The translations under genes were made by a program, and so were the position numbers. 50,542 nt of DNA from Prevotella sp. UBA2754 (GTDB lineage Bacteria; Bacteroidota; Bacteroidia; Bacteroidales; Bacteroidaceae), in the NCBI GenBank assembly GCA_002353295.1, contig DEJG01000004.1, positions 1 through 50,542 of the forward strand. The letters are read 5' to 3'. Positions 41,885 through 50,472 of this stretch are shown piece by piece. Under the pieces are notes generated by a model that saw only the letters and a program-made list of their open reading frames with translations, searched no databases and was not told the origin of the DNA. Positions within the stretch are counted from its first letter, which is position 1, and each line of letters begins with the position of its first letter.

Positions 41885-42571
41885 ATGATACACTTAAAAG
41901 ACATCAACAAAACCTATCAAGGTGCCCAGCCACTTCATGTTCTGAAAGGAATCTCCCTCGATATCAAAAAGGGTGAGTTCGTCAGTATCATGGGAGCATC
42001 CGGTTCAGGCAAATCTACCTTATTAAATATATTAGGTATCCTTGACAATTATGATTCTGGAGAGTATCTGCTGAACGGAGTGCCCATCTGGAATCTATCG
42101 GAGTCGAAGGCTGCTGAGTATCGTAACCACATGATTGGATTCATCTTTCAATCGTTCAACCTCATCTCCTTCAAGACGGCAGTGGAAAACGTGGAGCTGC
42201 CGCTGTTCTACCAAGGTGTCTCTCGTAAAAAGCGCCATACCCTTGCTCTGGAATATCTGGAGCGTTTGGGACTGCTCGACTGGGCAGAACACTATCCCAA
42301 TGAACTATCGGGTGGACAGAAACAGCGTGTGGCTATTGCCCGTGCCTTGATTACGAAGCCGCAGATTATTCTGGCAGACGAACCTACGGGAGCACTCGAT
42401 TCCAAGACATCCGTAGAAGTGATGCAACTCCTCAAGAAATTAAATACTGATGAGGGCATGACGCAGATTATCGTTACCCACGACCCTAATGTGGGAGCAC
42501 AGACCAACCGTATTATCCGTATTAAAGATGGAATTATTGAAGGAGATATGGCAGACGGCCCAAAGGAATAA
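41885..42571 (+). CDS. MacB-like ABC transporter ATP-binding protein
   Basis: A 228-residue ATPase with Walker A 'GASGSGKSTLLN', 'LSGGQKQRVAIARAL' and 'LADEPTGALD', the LolD/MacB-type pattern. Start 41885 follows the GntR stop by 7 bp. Its last 44 bp also encode the first residues of the next permease. Confidence 0.92.
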   Translation: MIHLKDINKTYQGAQPLHVLKGISLDIKKGEFVSIMGASGSGKSTLLNILGILDNYDSGEYLLNGVPIWNLSESKAAEYRNHMIGFIFQSFNLISFKTAVENVELPLFYQGVSRKKRHTLALEYLERLGLLDWAEHYPNELSGGQKQRVAIARALITKPQIILADEPTGALDSKTSVEVMQLLKKLNTDEGMTQIIVTHDPNVGAQTNRIIRIKDGIIEGDMADGPKE

Positions 42572-43781
42572 ATTGCGCACGGGCTTGACAGGCTTTGCCG
42601 TGGCGTGGGGTATCTTCATGCTCATTGTCCTATTGGGAGCCGGCAACGGACTGATTAATGCCAACTTGCAACAGAGTGAGCAGTTTCTTTCCAATTCGAT
42701 GGTGGTCTTCGGCGGACGCACGTCCAAACCGTATAACGGTCTGCAAGAAGGACGTTCTATCCGTCTTCAGACGCGTGACGTGGATGCCACAGGCAGTGAT
42801 TTCCGCCAGACGGTGGATGAGGTAGGCGCCCGTTTTAGTGTGGGTGTTACCATCAGCAACAATCAAGAGTATATCAGTACCACCGTTTTGGGAGTTTATC
42901 CCAACCACACGAAGATTGACAAGACCGAACTGCTGTATGGACGATTTATCAATGACATAGACCAGCAGCAGAAGCGCAAGGTGTTGGTACTGAGCAATAA
43001 TCAGGCGCAAGAACTGGAACCGAAAGACTATGCCTCATTAGTCGGGCGCTTCGTCAAGGTGAACAATTTCATGTTTCAAGTGGTGGGCATCTATAAGGAT
43101 GAGGAAGACGGTGATGCCAATGCCTTCTCTACCTATTCGGCTATTAAGAGTATCTTCGGAGCCAATACAGATGATGCAGGCAACATCGAGTTTACTTTTC
43201 ATGGGCTTGCCACAGAGAAAGATAATGAGGACTTCGAAACAGATTATCGTCGGCGCATCAATGCCAACCACCAGGCTCATCCTGAAGACGAGAGTGCCAT
43301 CTGGCTGTGGAACCGCTATACACAGAGTCTGCAAATGACTCAAGGTATCTCCATCATCCGTACCGCACTCTGGATAGTGGGTTTGTTCACCCTTCTGAGT
43401 GGTATTGTGGGCGTGTCGAACATTATGCTCATCACGGTGAAAGAGCGTACCCACGAGTTTGGCATCCGTAAGGCTATTGGTGCCAAACCTTGGAGCATTC
43501 TCCGACTGATTATTGTTGAGAGTGTCATCATCACTACCTTCTTCGGTTATATAGGTATGGTGCTGGGCGTTTGTGCTAATGAGTATATGGATGCCACGAT
43601 TGGCCACGACACCATTGATACAGGACTTTTCAAAGCCACCATGTTCCTCAACCCAACCGTTGGACTGGATGTGTGTATCGAAGCCACGATGGTGATGGTC
43701 ATTGCAGGAACAATAGCAGGACTTATTCCTGCCTATAAAGCATCACGAATCCGCCCGATAGAGGCCTTAAGAGCAGATTGA
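42528..43781 (+). CDS. MacB-like FtsX-type permease, first copy
   Basis: A 417-residue permease. An N-terminal transmembrane helix ('GFAVAWGIFMLIVLLGAG'), a large periplasmic MacB_PCD domain, then three helices in the FtsX domain ('VGLFTLLSGIVGVSNIMLITVKERTHEFGIRKAIGA', 'GTIAGLIPAYKASRI'). I choose ATG 42528 (MELLKEIWQTAQRNKLRTG), which agrees with family N-termini and gives a 44-bp overlap with the ATPase gene. Confidence 0.87.
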   Translation: MELLKEIWQTAQRNKLRTGLTGFAVAWGIFMLIVLLGAGNGLINANLQQSEQFLSNSMVVFGGRTSKPYNGLQEGRSIRLQTRDVDATGSDFRQTVDEVGARFSVGVTISNNQEYISTTVLGVYPNHTKIDKTELLYGRFINDIDQQQKRKVLVLSNNQAQELEPKDYASLVGRFVKVNNFMFQVVGIYKDEEDGDANAFSTYSAIKSIFGANTDDAGNIEFTFHGLATEKDNEDFETDYRRRINANHQAHPEDESAIWLWNRYTQSLQMTQGISIIRTALWIVGLFTLLSGIVGVSNIMLITVKERTHEFGIRKAIGAKPWSILRLIIVESVIITTFFGYIGMVLGVCANEYMDATIGHDTIDTGLFKATMFLNPTVGLDVCIEATMVMVIAGTIAGLIPAYKASRIRPIEALRAD

Positions 43782-43783
43782 TT

Positions 43784-45037
43784 ATGAGAATAGACTTAGA
43801 TAGTTACAGAGAAATATTGGACACGCTGACTCGCAATAAGTCACGTTCCTTCCTCACAGGTTTCGGTGTATTCTGGGGAGTCTTTATGCTCATTGCCCTG
43901 ATTGGCGGTGGACAGGGACTGAAGGAGATGCTGCAAAGCAACTTTGAGGGATTTGCCCAGAACACGGTGATGATATGGGCGCAGCAAACCACCAAGCCTT
44001 ATAAGGGATTCCGCAAAGGACGCTGGTGGTCGATGGAATATCAGGATTTGGACCGCCTGCGCCAGCGCGTTCCTGAATTGGACAAGGTAGCTCCTATTCT
44101 GTTTGCTCCATGGGGAATGACGAATACGGCCTATTATGGTGAACAGAAAACATCACCACGCATTCAGGGCGTTACACCGGAATATGCTGACGTGGTAGCA
44201 CCAAAGATGTACTATGGTCGTTTTATCAACCAAGTGGATATGGAGGAACAGCGTAAGGTGTGTGTCATCGGCAAGCGCATCTACAAAGAGCTCTTCAAGG
44301 AGGGCGGCGATCCCTGTGGTAAGAGTATCCGTGTAGATTCCACGTATTACGAGGTGATAGGTGTTGATTACAATACTTCGGGCATTCGCTTCAATGGCAG
44401 TAATGATGAAAAAATCACATTGCCTCTTACACTGGTGCAGCAAACCTACAATCGAGGTAACGAGGTAGATTTGATTGCTGCCACAGGACGCGAAGGCGTA
44501 GTGATGAGTCGTATCACACCGCGAATCCGCGAGACGATTGCCCGTGCCCACTATGTTGACCCCACCGACGAACAGGGTGCTATGGTTTTCAATACCGAAG
44601 TGCTCTTCCAGATGCTCGACAATCTTTTCAAGGGTGTCAATTTCCTCATCTGGTTGGTGGGCTTGGGTACCCTTCTGGCTGGTGCTATCGGTGTGTCGAA
44701 TATCATGATGGTGACCGTTCGCGAACGCACCACCGAGATAGGTATTCGGCGAGCCATCGGAGCCACTCCCCGTATGATTCTTTCGCAAATCATCTCAGAA
44801 AGTATCGTGCTGACGTTGGTGGCAGGTATGAGTGGTATCCTCTTTGCCGTCATGATTCTCCAGATGCTGGAATTGGGAAATACGGAGGATGGTATCCTTA
44901 CTGCTCATTTCCAAGTGAGTTTCTGGACAGCCATTATGGCAGCACTTGTGGTGAGCCTGATGGGTGTTATGGCTGGTTTGGCTCCAGCCGCCCGTGCCAT
45001 GAGTATCAAACCGGTTGACGCGATGCGCGACGAGTAA
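43784..45037 (+). CDS. MacB-like FtsX-type permease, second copy
   Basis: A 417-residue paralogue of the previous protein with the same layout ('GFGVFWGVFMLIALIGGG' helix, periplasmic domain, 'GVSNIMMVTVRERTTEIGIRRAIGATPR' FtsX loop). Start ATG 43784, 2 bp after the previous stop. The two permeases probably form a heterodimer with two copies of the single ATPase. Confidence 0.87.
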   Translation: MRIDLDSYREILDTLTRNKSRSFLTGFGVFWGVFMLIALIGGGQGLKEMLQSNFEGFAQNTVMIWAQQTTKPYKGFRKGRWWSMEYQDLDRLRQRVPELDKVAPILFAPWGMTNTAYYGEQKTSPRIQGVTPEYADVVAPKMYYGRFINQVDMEEQRKVCVIGKRIYKELFKEGGDPCGKSIRVDSTYYEVIGVDYNTSGIRFNGSNDEKITLPLTLVQQTYNRGNEVDLIAATGREGVVMSRITPRIRETIARAHYVDPTDEQGAMVFNTEVLFQMLDNLFKGVNFLIWLVGLGTLLAGAIGVSNIMMVTVRERTTEIGIRRAIGATPRMILSQIISESIVLTLVAGMSGILFAVMILQMLELGNTEDGILTAHFQVSFWTAIMAALVVSLMGVMAGLAPAARAMSIKPVDAMRDE

Positions 45038-45077
45038 CGAATCTCTAAATAAAGAAATAACAAAAAACGAAAACAAT

Positions 45078-46193
45078 ATGAAAAAGTACAGAAAACTGTT
45101 CATTGCAGCCATCATTGCATTGATCTTCATCGGAACCTTCGTGTTCCTATGGCAGAAGTCACAACCCAAGGAGATTGTCTATAACGAGTTCACCCCCGAG
45201 ATGAACGAAGTGAAGAAGACAACGATTATTACGGGTAAGATTGAACCTCGTAACGAGGTGAATATCAAGCCCCAGATTGGCGGTATCATTACCGATTTGT
45301 ATAAAGAACCAGGCGATGTTGTTCAGGCTGGTGAGGTGATTGCTAAAGTGAAGGTGATTCCTGATATGGGACAGTTAAGTTCGGCTGAGAGCCGTGTGCG
45401 TCTGGCCAATATCAATCTCAAGCAGGCGCAGGTGAACTACGAACGAGAGAAGAACCTCTACGACCAGCAATTGGTATCTGCCGACGAATTCGACAAGATT
45501 CGGCAGGCTATGGACCAAGCCAAGCAGGAGGTGGATGCCTCAGTCGATGCCCTGCAGGTGGTACGCGATGGCGTGTCAAAGTCGAATGCCAGTGCTTCCT
45601 CTACGCTGATTCGTTCCACCATCAGCGGTATCATCCTCGACATCCCTGTCAAGGTGGGTAACAGTGTGATCAATACCAATACCTTCAATGACGGTACGAC
45701 CATTGCCACGGTGGCAAACATGAGCGACCTCATCTTCCGTGGTAATATTGATGAGACGGAGGTTGGCCAGCTTTACGATGGTATTCCGATGAAGATTACC
45801 GTTGGTGCCCTGCAAGACTTGAAGCTCGATGCCAATCTGGAGTATATCTCCCCTAAGGCTGTTGAGAACAATGGTGCCAACCAGTTTGAAATCAAAGCCG
45901 CTGTCAAGGTGACCGATAACGATAAACTGCGTTCTGGTTATTCTGCCAATGCCGAGATTATATTAAATAAGGTGGAGAAGGCGCTGACCATTCCTGAGAG
46001 TGCCATCGAGTTCTCTGGCGATTCTACTTTTGTATATGTCATCAAGGGTAGTGGCACTAAGAAGGAGTATGAGCGCCGTCAGGTCACTACGGGCTTGAGC
46101 GATGGTGTAAATATAGTCATCAAGAAGGGACTTACCGTCAAGGATAAAGTGCGCGGCCCACAAGTTGTAGCAGATAAGAAGGAGGAAAAGTGA
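45078..46193 (+). CDS. Membrane-fusion (periplasmic adaptor) protein, MacA/HlyD type
   Basis: A 371-residue protein with an N-terminal membrane anchor (about 6-24), a lipoyl/barrel-sandwich half ('GKIEPRNEVNIKPQIGG'), a coiled-coil hairpin (about 95-170), a second lipoyl half ('TISGIILDIPVKVGNSV') and a beta-barrel. It bridges the inner-membrane transporter and the TolC-type channel. I begin at 45078, where the anchor starts, 40 bp after the permease. Confidence 0.9.
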   Translation: MKKYRKLFIAAIIALIFIGTFVFLWQKSQPKEIVYNEFTPEMNEVKKTTIITGKIEPRNEVNIKPQIGGIITDLYKEPGDVVQAGEVIAKVKVIPDMGQLSSAESRVRLANINLKQAQVNYEREKNLYDQQLVSADEFDKIRQAMDQAKQEVDASVDALQVVRDGVSKSNASASSTLIRSTISGIILDIPVKVGNSVINTNTFNDGTTIATVANMSDLIFRGNIDETEVGQLYDGIPMKITVGALQDLKLDANLEYISPKAVENNGANQFEIKAAVKVTDNDKLRSGYSANAEIILNKVEKALTIPESAIEFSGDSTFVYVIKGSGTKKEYERRQVTTGLSDGVNIVIKKGLTVKDKVRGPQVVADKKEEK

Positions 46194-47509
46194 TGAAGAA
46201 AAATGTTGTTTTAATAGCGCTGGTCCTTCTGGTGTCGCTGGACTGTCTGGCTCAGAAGCAATGGACGCTCCGTGAGTGTGCTGAGTATGCATTGAGCCAC
46301 AATATAGGCATCCAGCAGAAAGACCTGACCCGTCAGCAGGACGAGGTCCGACTGTCAACAGCTAAGAACAGCCGACTGCCTGATTTGACAGGTACCATAG
46401 GCGAGACCTTTTCGTTTGGTCGTGGCTTGACAATGGATAATACCTATACCAATCGAAGTACTAATTCCACGCAGTTCAGTATTGGTACCAGTGTCCCCTT
46501 GTTTACAGGTTTCCGCATTCCCAATACCATCAAGCTCAACCAACTCAATCTGGAAGCTGCCATTCAGGATTTGGAGAAAGCCAAGAATGATGTGGAGATG
46601 CAGGTGGCTAAGGCCTACGTTCAGATTCTCTATGACATGGAAATAGCCGATGTGGCTTGGCGACAGGTGGGCATCGACTCCATGCAGGTGGCACGTCTGG
46701 AGGCTTTCTTCAATAATGGTAAGGCGAGTGGGGCAGAGGTGTCGCAACAGAAAGCCACACATGCACAGAGCATCCTGACGGCAACACAGGCAGATAATAA
46801 TCTCCAACTGGCTATCCTCACACTGACCCAACTTCTGGAGTTGCCTACTCCTGAGGGCTTCTCGGTAGTGCGCCCTGATGTGCCCTTCCAGGCTCTGACG
46901 CTCCCCAATCCGGAAACCATCTTCGCTGAGGCGTTGACTTTCAAGCCTGAGATTCGTGCCGAACAACTACGCCTCGATGCTTCTGAAAAAAGTATTAAGA
47001 TTCAGGAGGCTGCACGTTACCCACAACTTACATTGAATGGTGGACTGCAGACGAACTACTACAAGACCAGTGGTATGCAGCAGGATGGTTTTGGCACGCA
47101 GTTGAAGAACAATTTCTCGCAGTATATCGGTCTGAATCTCAATATCCCTATCTTCAATCGTTTCTCTACGCGCAATAATATCCGTAATGCGCGTTTGGAA
47201 CGTGAAAACCAGCTGTTGAAGCTCGATAATGCGAAGAAGACACTCTATAAGGAGATTCAGCAGGTCTATTATAATGCCGTAGCTGCTCATGCCAAGTATG
47301 AGAGCAGTGAAGCAGCTCGCCAGTCGAGTGCCGACGCCTTCCGTCTGGCTCAGGCTAAGTATGAGAATGGTAAGGCGAATATCACCGAGTTCAACGAGGC
47401 GAAGAATCGCTTTCTGAAATCAGAAAGTGATCTGGTTCAGGCTCGTTACGAGTACCTTTACCAGACCACGCTCTTGGATTTCTATAGGGGTAAGGAACTG
47501 AACTTTTAG
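46193..47509 (+). CDS. TolC-family outer-membrane efflux channel
   Basis: A 438-residue protein with a signal peptide (MKKNVVLIALVLLVSLDCLA) and two outer-membrane-efflux repeats ('WTLRECAEYALSHNIGIQQ', 'LARLEAFFNNGKASGAEVSQQ'-like helices, 'FRLAQAKYENGKANITEFNEAKNRF'). A GGAGG Shine-Dalgarno at 46181-46185 and TGATG coupling to the adaptor fix the start at 46193. It exports substrates across the outer membrane. Stop codons of this and the convergent GH53 gene overlap. Confidence 0.92.
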   Translation: MKKNVVLIALVLLVSLDCLAQKQWTLRECAEYALSHNIGIQQKDLTRQQDEVRLSTAKNSRLPDLTGTIGETFSFGRGLTMDNTYTNRSTNSTQFSIGTSVPLFTGFRIPNTIKLNQLNLEAAIQDLEKAKNDVEMQVAKAYVQILYDMEIADVAWRQVGIDSMQVARLEAFFNNGKASGAEVSQQKATHAQSILTATQADNNLQLAILTLTQLLELPTPEGFSVVRPDVPFQALTLPNPETIFAEALTFKPEIRAEQLRLDASEKSIKIQEAARYPQLTLNGGLQTNYYKTSGMQQDGFGTQLKNNFSQYIGLNLNIPIFNRFSTRNNIRNARLERENQLLKLDNAKKTLYKEIQQVYYNAVAAHAKYESSEAARQSSADAFRLAQAKYENGKANITEFNEAKNRFLKSESDLVQARYEYLYQTTLLDFYRGKELNF

Positions 47510-48753
47510 TGAATGATGACCTTCCGTCCCTGATGGATATAGATGCCTTTGGTGGCAGGCTTGGTGGACATCCGCTGGCCGTCAAGTCTGTACCAAGCAT
47601 CATCCGTTACCTTTTTAGTCTTTATATCCCGAATACCAGTGTTAGCACTCACAAAATTCTTAAGCTCATAGAGGGCTGCGTATGGCTTTCCGGTATTGTG
47701 GTCGTATAGGGCGGCATTCCACCAACCACTGGTTACATTCTTATTACCATTATCTTCCATCCACCACCAGAAGAGTCCCTTTACGCTGCTGTGTTCCTTC
47801 AACTTTGCTATAAGGTCGGCGGTGAACTTGCGCTGTCCTTCCTCGGTATATGGGTATGTAGCCGTATAGTCGTAAGTGGTTTTGTCCATAGCCCATTTGT
47901 AGCTGTATCCCGTCTCCACAATCATAATGTCCTTCCCATACGTTTCCAGGGCTGTCAGTGCAGCGTCCAGCGTTGCAAGGTCTTTATGATAGGCTGGATA
48001 GTAACTCAGTCCAATGATGTCGTAATCCATTTCATTGGTCTTCATGCGATTAAAGAAGTCTGTCAAAACGTTCTTGTTCGCTACGCGTTCGCTGTGCAAG
48101 ATAATCTTGGCATCTGTGCACTCCTCGCGACAGGCTTTGGCGGCTTGTTTCAGCATAGTGTAGAAGCGGGTCCAATTGGCTTCAGGACTATTAGTATAGC
48201 AACGGTTGGTCTGATTGTCGCCAACAGCAGCCTTAGTCCCCCACAGCATACCGTATGAAATTTCATTTCCTGTCTGAATGAAATCAGGGGTAGCTTTAGC
48301 AGCTTTCATCTGTTGCAAGGCATCTTTGGTGTATTCGTATATCTTGGTGGCCAATTCCGCATCGCTCAGAGACTTCCATGCATCGGGAGTCCATTGTTTG
48401 GCAGGGTCAGCCCAAGTGTCACTGTAGTGGAAATCGAGAATCAGTTTCAGACCAGCGGCCTTGATGCGCTGTCCCAGGGTTTTTACGTATTCTAAGTCTT
48501 GTACGACACCTTCCTTCTTCTCGCTGTCGCTGGCTTTCGATGGGTCAACAAACAGACGGACGCGCATGGCGTTCATTCCCTGTTCTGCAAAGAACGAAAG
48601 TGGCTGAACGGTGTTGCCGTCTTTGTCTTTATAGACAACTCCTGCTTCTTCGTACTTGGGGAGCATGGAGATATCTCCTCCCACGAATTTTGTTTGTGCC
48701 TGAACACCGATTGTCAAGGCCATCATCATTGTTAGTAGTAAATGTTTTTTCAT
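47506..48753 (-). CDS. Endo-beta-1,4-galactanase, GH53
   Basis: A 415-residue secreted enzyme. Signal peptide (1-20), a GH53 TIM barrel ('GGDISMLPKYEEAG', 'LDFHYSDTWADPAKQ'), acid/base Glu164 in 'QTGNEIS', nucleophile Glu280 in 'IVETGYSY', and the C-terminal 'WYRLDGQRM' to 'KGIYIHQGRKVIIH' tail common in exported Prevotella proteins. It cuts beta-1,4-galactan side chains of pectin. It stands alone with no SusC/SusD or galactosidase near. No promoter box is seen in the 33-bp gap before it, so it may be read through from the purine gene. Confidence 0.9.
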   Translation of the reverse strand: MKKHLLLTMMMALTIGVQAQTKFVGGDISMLPKYEEAGVVYKDKDGNTVQPLSFFAEQGMNAMRVRLFVDPSKASDSEKKEGVVQDLEYVKTLGQRIKAAGLKLILDFHYSDTWADPAKQWTPDAWKSLSDAELATKIYEYTKDALQQMKAAKATPDFIQTGNEISYGMLWGTKAAVGDNQTNRCYTNSPEANWTRFYTMLKQAAKACREECTDAKIILHSERVANKNVLTDFFNRMKTNEMDYDIIGLSYYPAYHKDLATLDAALTALETYGKDIMIVETGYSYKWAMDKTTYDYTATYPYTEEGQRKFTADLIAKLKEHSSVKGLFWWWMEDNGNKNVTSGWWNAALYDHNTGKPYAALYELKNFVSANTGIRDIKTKKVTDDAWYRLDGQRMSTKPATKGIYIHQGRKVIIH

Positions 48754-48757
48754 GTTT

Positions 48758-48792
48758 TATAATCTATAACCTTTAACCTTCAACCTTTATTT
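48758..48792. repeat. 7-bp tract upstream of the galactanase gene
   Basis: TATAATC, TATAACC, TTTAACC, TTCAACC, TTTATTT: five degenerate units in the gap between the small basic gene and the GH53 start, overlapping the stop codon of the former. Confidence 0.5.
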
Positions 48793-48981
48793 GTGCCTGT
48801 TTCTCCGTTGCTCACGGTATTTGGCTTTCTGCCGTGCAGAGCCGCTACCGTGAGCACCAGTGATGTATGCTTTCTTCTTAGCTTTGGTTTTTACCTTGCC
48901 CTCTTCTTTTCGAGGACCGCCTCCACGTCCGAAGTTGATGCCATTCTCCAGAATACTCTGAAAGTCTTCCTCTTTACTCAT
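48787..48981 (-). CDS. Small basic protein, unknown function
   Basis: A 64-residue, Lys/Arg-rich protein (MSKEEDFQSILENGINFGRG, then KVKTKAKKKAY and a closing RQKAKYREQRRNRHK). It begins 3 bp after the formyltransferase stop on the same strand, as in a transcription unit. The acidic start, Gly-rich middle and basic end look like a nucleic-acid- or ribosome-associated protein, but I know no family for it. Confidence 0.55.
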   Translation of the reverse strand: MSKEEDFQSILENGINFGRGGGPRKEEGKVKTKAKKKAYITGAHGSGSARQKAKYREQRRNRHK

Positions 48982-48984
48982 AGA

Positions 48985-50172
48985 TCAATGATGGAAAAGT
49001 CTAACACCAGTAAATGCCATCGCGATGCCGTATTTGTCGCACGTCATGATGACATGGTCGTCGCGAACGCTTCCGCCAGCCTGGGCAATAAACTCCACAC
49101 CACTCTTATGGGCACGCTCAATGTTGTCGCCGAAGGGGAAGAAGGCGTCTGAGCCCAGTGCCACCTTCGTGTTTTTGGCTATCCACTCCTTTTTCTCAGC
49201 CAGTGTCAATACCTCAGGCTGACGGGTGAAGAACTGTTGCCAAGCGCCATCGCGCAATACGTCATCATGCTCATCCTCAGAGATATACACGTCGATGGTG
49301 TTATCACGGTCGGCACGACGGATACCCTCCTTGAAGGGCAGCGACATTACTTTCGGATGCTGGCGCAACCACCAGATATCAGCCTTGTTACCTGCCAGAC
49401 GGGTGCAGTGGATACGGCTCTGCTGACCGGCACCGATACCGATGGCCTGTCCGTCCTTCACATAGCATACTGAGTTCGACTGAGTGTACTTCAAGGTGAT
49501 GAGGGCGATAATCAGGTCACGCTTAGCCTCTTCCGTAAATGTTTTGTTCTGGGTGGGAATGTTCTCAAACAATGCAGGGTCGTCGAGTTTAATCTCATTG
49601 CGTCCCTGTTCGAAAGTGATACCAAACACCTGCTTGCGCTCGATGGGCTCAGGCTGATAGTTGGCATCAATCTTAATCACATTATAAGTACCCTTACGCT
49701 TATCCTTAAGAATCTCGATAGCCTCAGGAGTATAGTCGGGAGCAATCACACCGTCGCTCACCTCACGCTTCAGAATCTTGGCGGTGGTAGCATCGCAAGT
49801 GTCCGAAAGGGCTACGAAGTCGCCATACGACGACATGCGGTCGGCACCACGGGCACGGGCATAAGCGCAGGCAATCGGACTCTCGTCCAGTCCCTCAATG
49901 TCATCCACGAAATAGATGTGCTTCAGCGTGTCGTCCAAAGGCAGTCCTACGGCAGCACCGGCAGGACTCACGTGCTTGAACGAAGCCGCAGCGGGCAGTC
50001 CAGTAGCAGCCTTCAGCTCCTTCACCAACTGCCAAGCATTGAAGGCATCCAGAAAATTGATGTAGCCAGGACGACCGTTAATCACTTCGATGGGTAACTC
50101 GCCTTCCGTCATAAAAATGCGTGAAGGCTTCTGGTTCGGATTGCATCCGTACTTCAGCTGTAACTCTTTCAT
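48985..50172 (-). CDS. Stand-alone AICAR formyltransferase (PurH C-terminal domain only)
   Basis: A 395-residue protein equal to the transformylase half of PurH: 'KYGCNPNQKPS' at the start, the catalytic Lys66-His67 in 'SFKHVSPAGAA', 'CAYARARGADRMSSYGDFVA', 'SNSVCYVKDGQAIGIGAGQQSR', 'LGSDAFFPFGDNIERA', and a closing 'FTGVRLFHH'. It formylates AICAR with 10-formyl-THF in purine synthesis. The IMP cyclohydrolase half is absent, so that step must come from another gene. I start it at 50172 (MKELQLKYG); an upstream in-frame ATG would add 29 residues that cross the promoter. Confidence 0.9.
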   Translation of the reverse strand: MKELQLKYGCNPNQKPSRIFMTEGELPIEVINGRPGYINFLDAFNAWQLVKELKAATGLPAAASFKHVSPAGAAVGLPLDDTLKHIYFVDDIEGLDESPIACAYARARGADRMSSYGDFVALSDTCDATTAKILKREVSDGVIAPDYTPEAIEILKDKRKGTYNVIKIDANYQPEPIERKQVFGITFEQGRNEIKLDDPALFENIPTQNKTFTEEAKRDLIIALITLKYTQSNSVCYVKDGQAIGIGAGQQSRIHCTRLAGNKADIWWLRQHPKVMSLPFKEGIRRADRDNTIDVYISEDEHDDVLRDGAWQQFFTRQPEVLTLAEKKEWIAKNTKVALGSDAFFPFGDNIERAHKSGVEFIAQAGGSVRDDHVIMTCDKYGIAMAFTGVRLFHH

Positions 50173-50204
50173 ATTCTTTTGTGATAATTTCTTGGTTTTG
50201 TGTG

Positions 50205-50212
50205 CAAAGGTA
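50205..50212 (-). promoter_or_regulatory. -7 promoter box of the AICAR formyltransferase gene
   Basis: The minus strand reads TACCTTTG 33 bp upstream of the chosen start, which also excludes the upstream ATG at 50259. Confidence 0.65.
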
Positions 50213-50225
50213 CAAAAAAAAGTTG

Positions 50226-50233
50226 TAACTTTG
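50226..50233 (+). promoter_or_regulatory. -7 promoter box of the small plus-strand gene
   Basis: TAACTTTG lies only 8 bp before the ATG at 50242, so the transcript would have a leader of a few bases or none. Confidence 0.5.
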
Positions 50234-50241
50234 CCATCGTT

Positions 50242-50472
50242 ATGGAGAAAAAGAGACATGCATTACGCAAACTATTAGAAGCGGTGGAGCGCGAGATACT
50301 GAAGAAACCCAATCGCAAAACGCTCGACCGCCTGTCGCTCTTGGCAGGTTTTCAGGACTGGGAGTCGTTTCAGGATGCGCTCAGCGGAGAGACCGGCGAG
50401 GCCGTCTATGGCGGGCACACTGAGCATGCTCGCCCGGAGACCCAAGACAAAAAAGAGATGCCCACCGAGTGA
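50242..50472 (+). CDS. Small protein, unknown function
   Basis: A 76-residue protein (MEKKRHALRKLLEAVEREIL..., 'DRLSLLAGFQDWESFQDALSG'), mostly helical by composition and charged. The frame is supported by a promoter box directly upstream and an intrinsic terminator whose loop includes the stop codon. I recognise no family. It diverges from the formyltransferase gene. Confidence 0.65.
   Translation: MEKKRHALRKLLEAVEREILKKPNRKTLDRLSLLAGFQDWESFQDALSGETGEAVYGGHTEHARPETQDKKEMPTE

Noticed and set aside
42489..42527. Earlier start for the first MacB-like permease
   Set aside because: It would add 13 residues unlike family N-termini and lengthen the overlap with the ATPase gene; ATG 42528 matches the family better.
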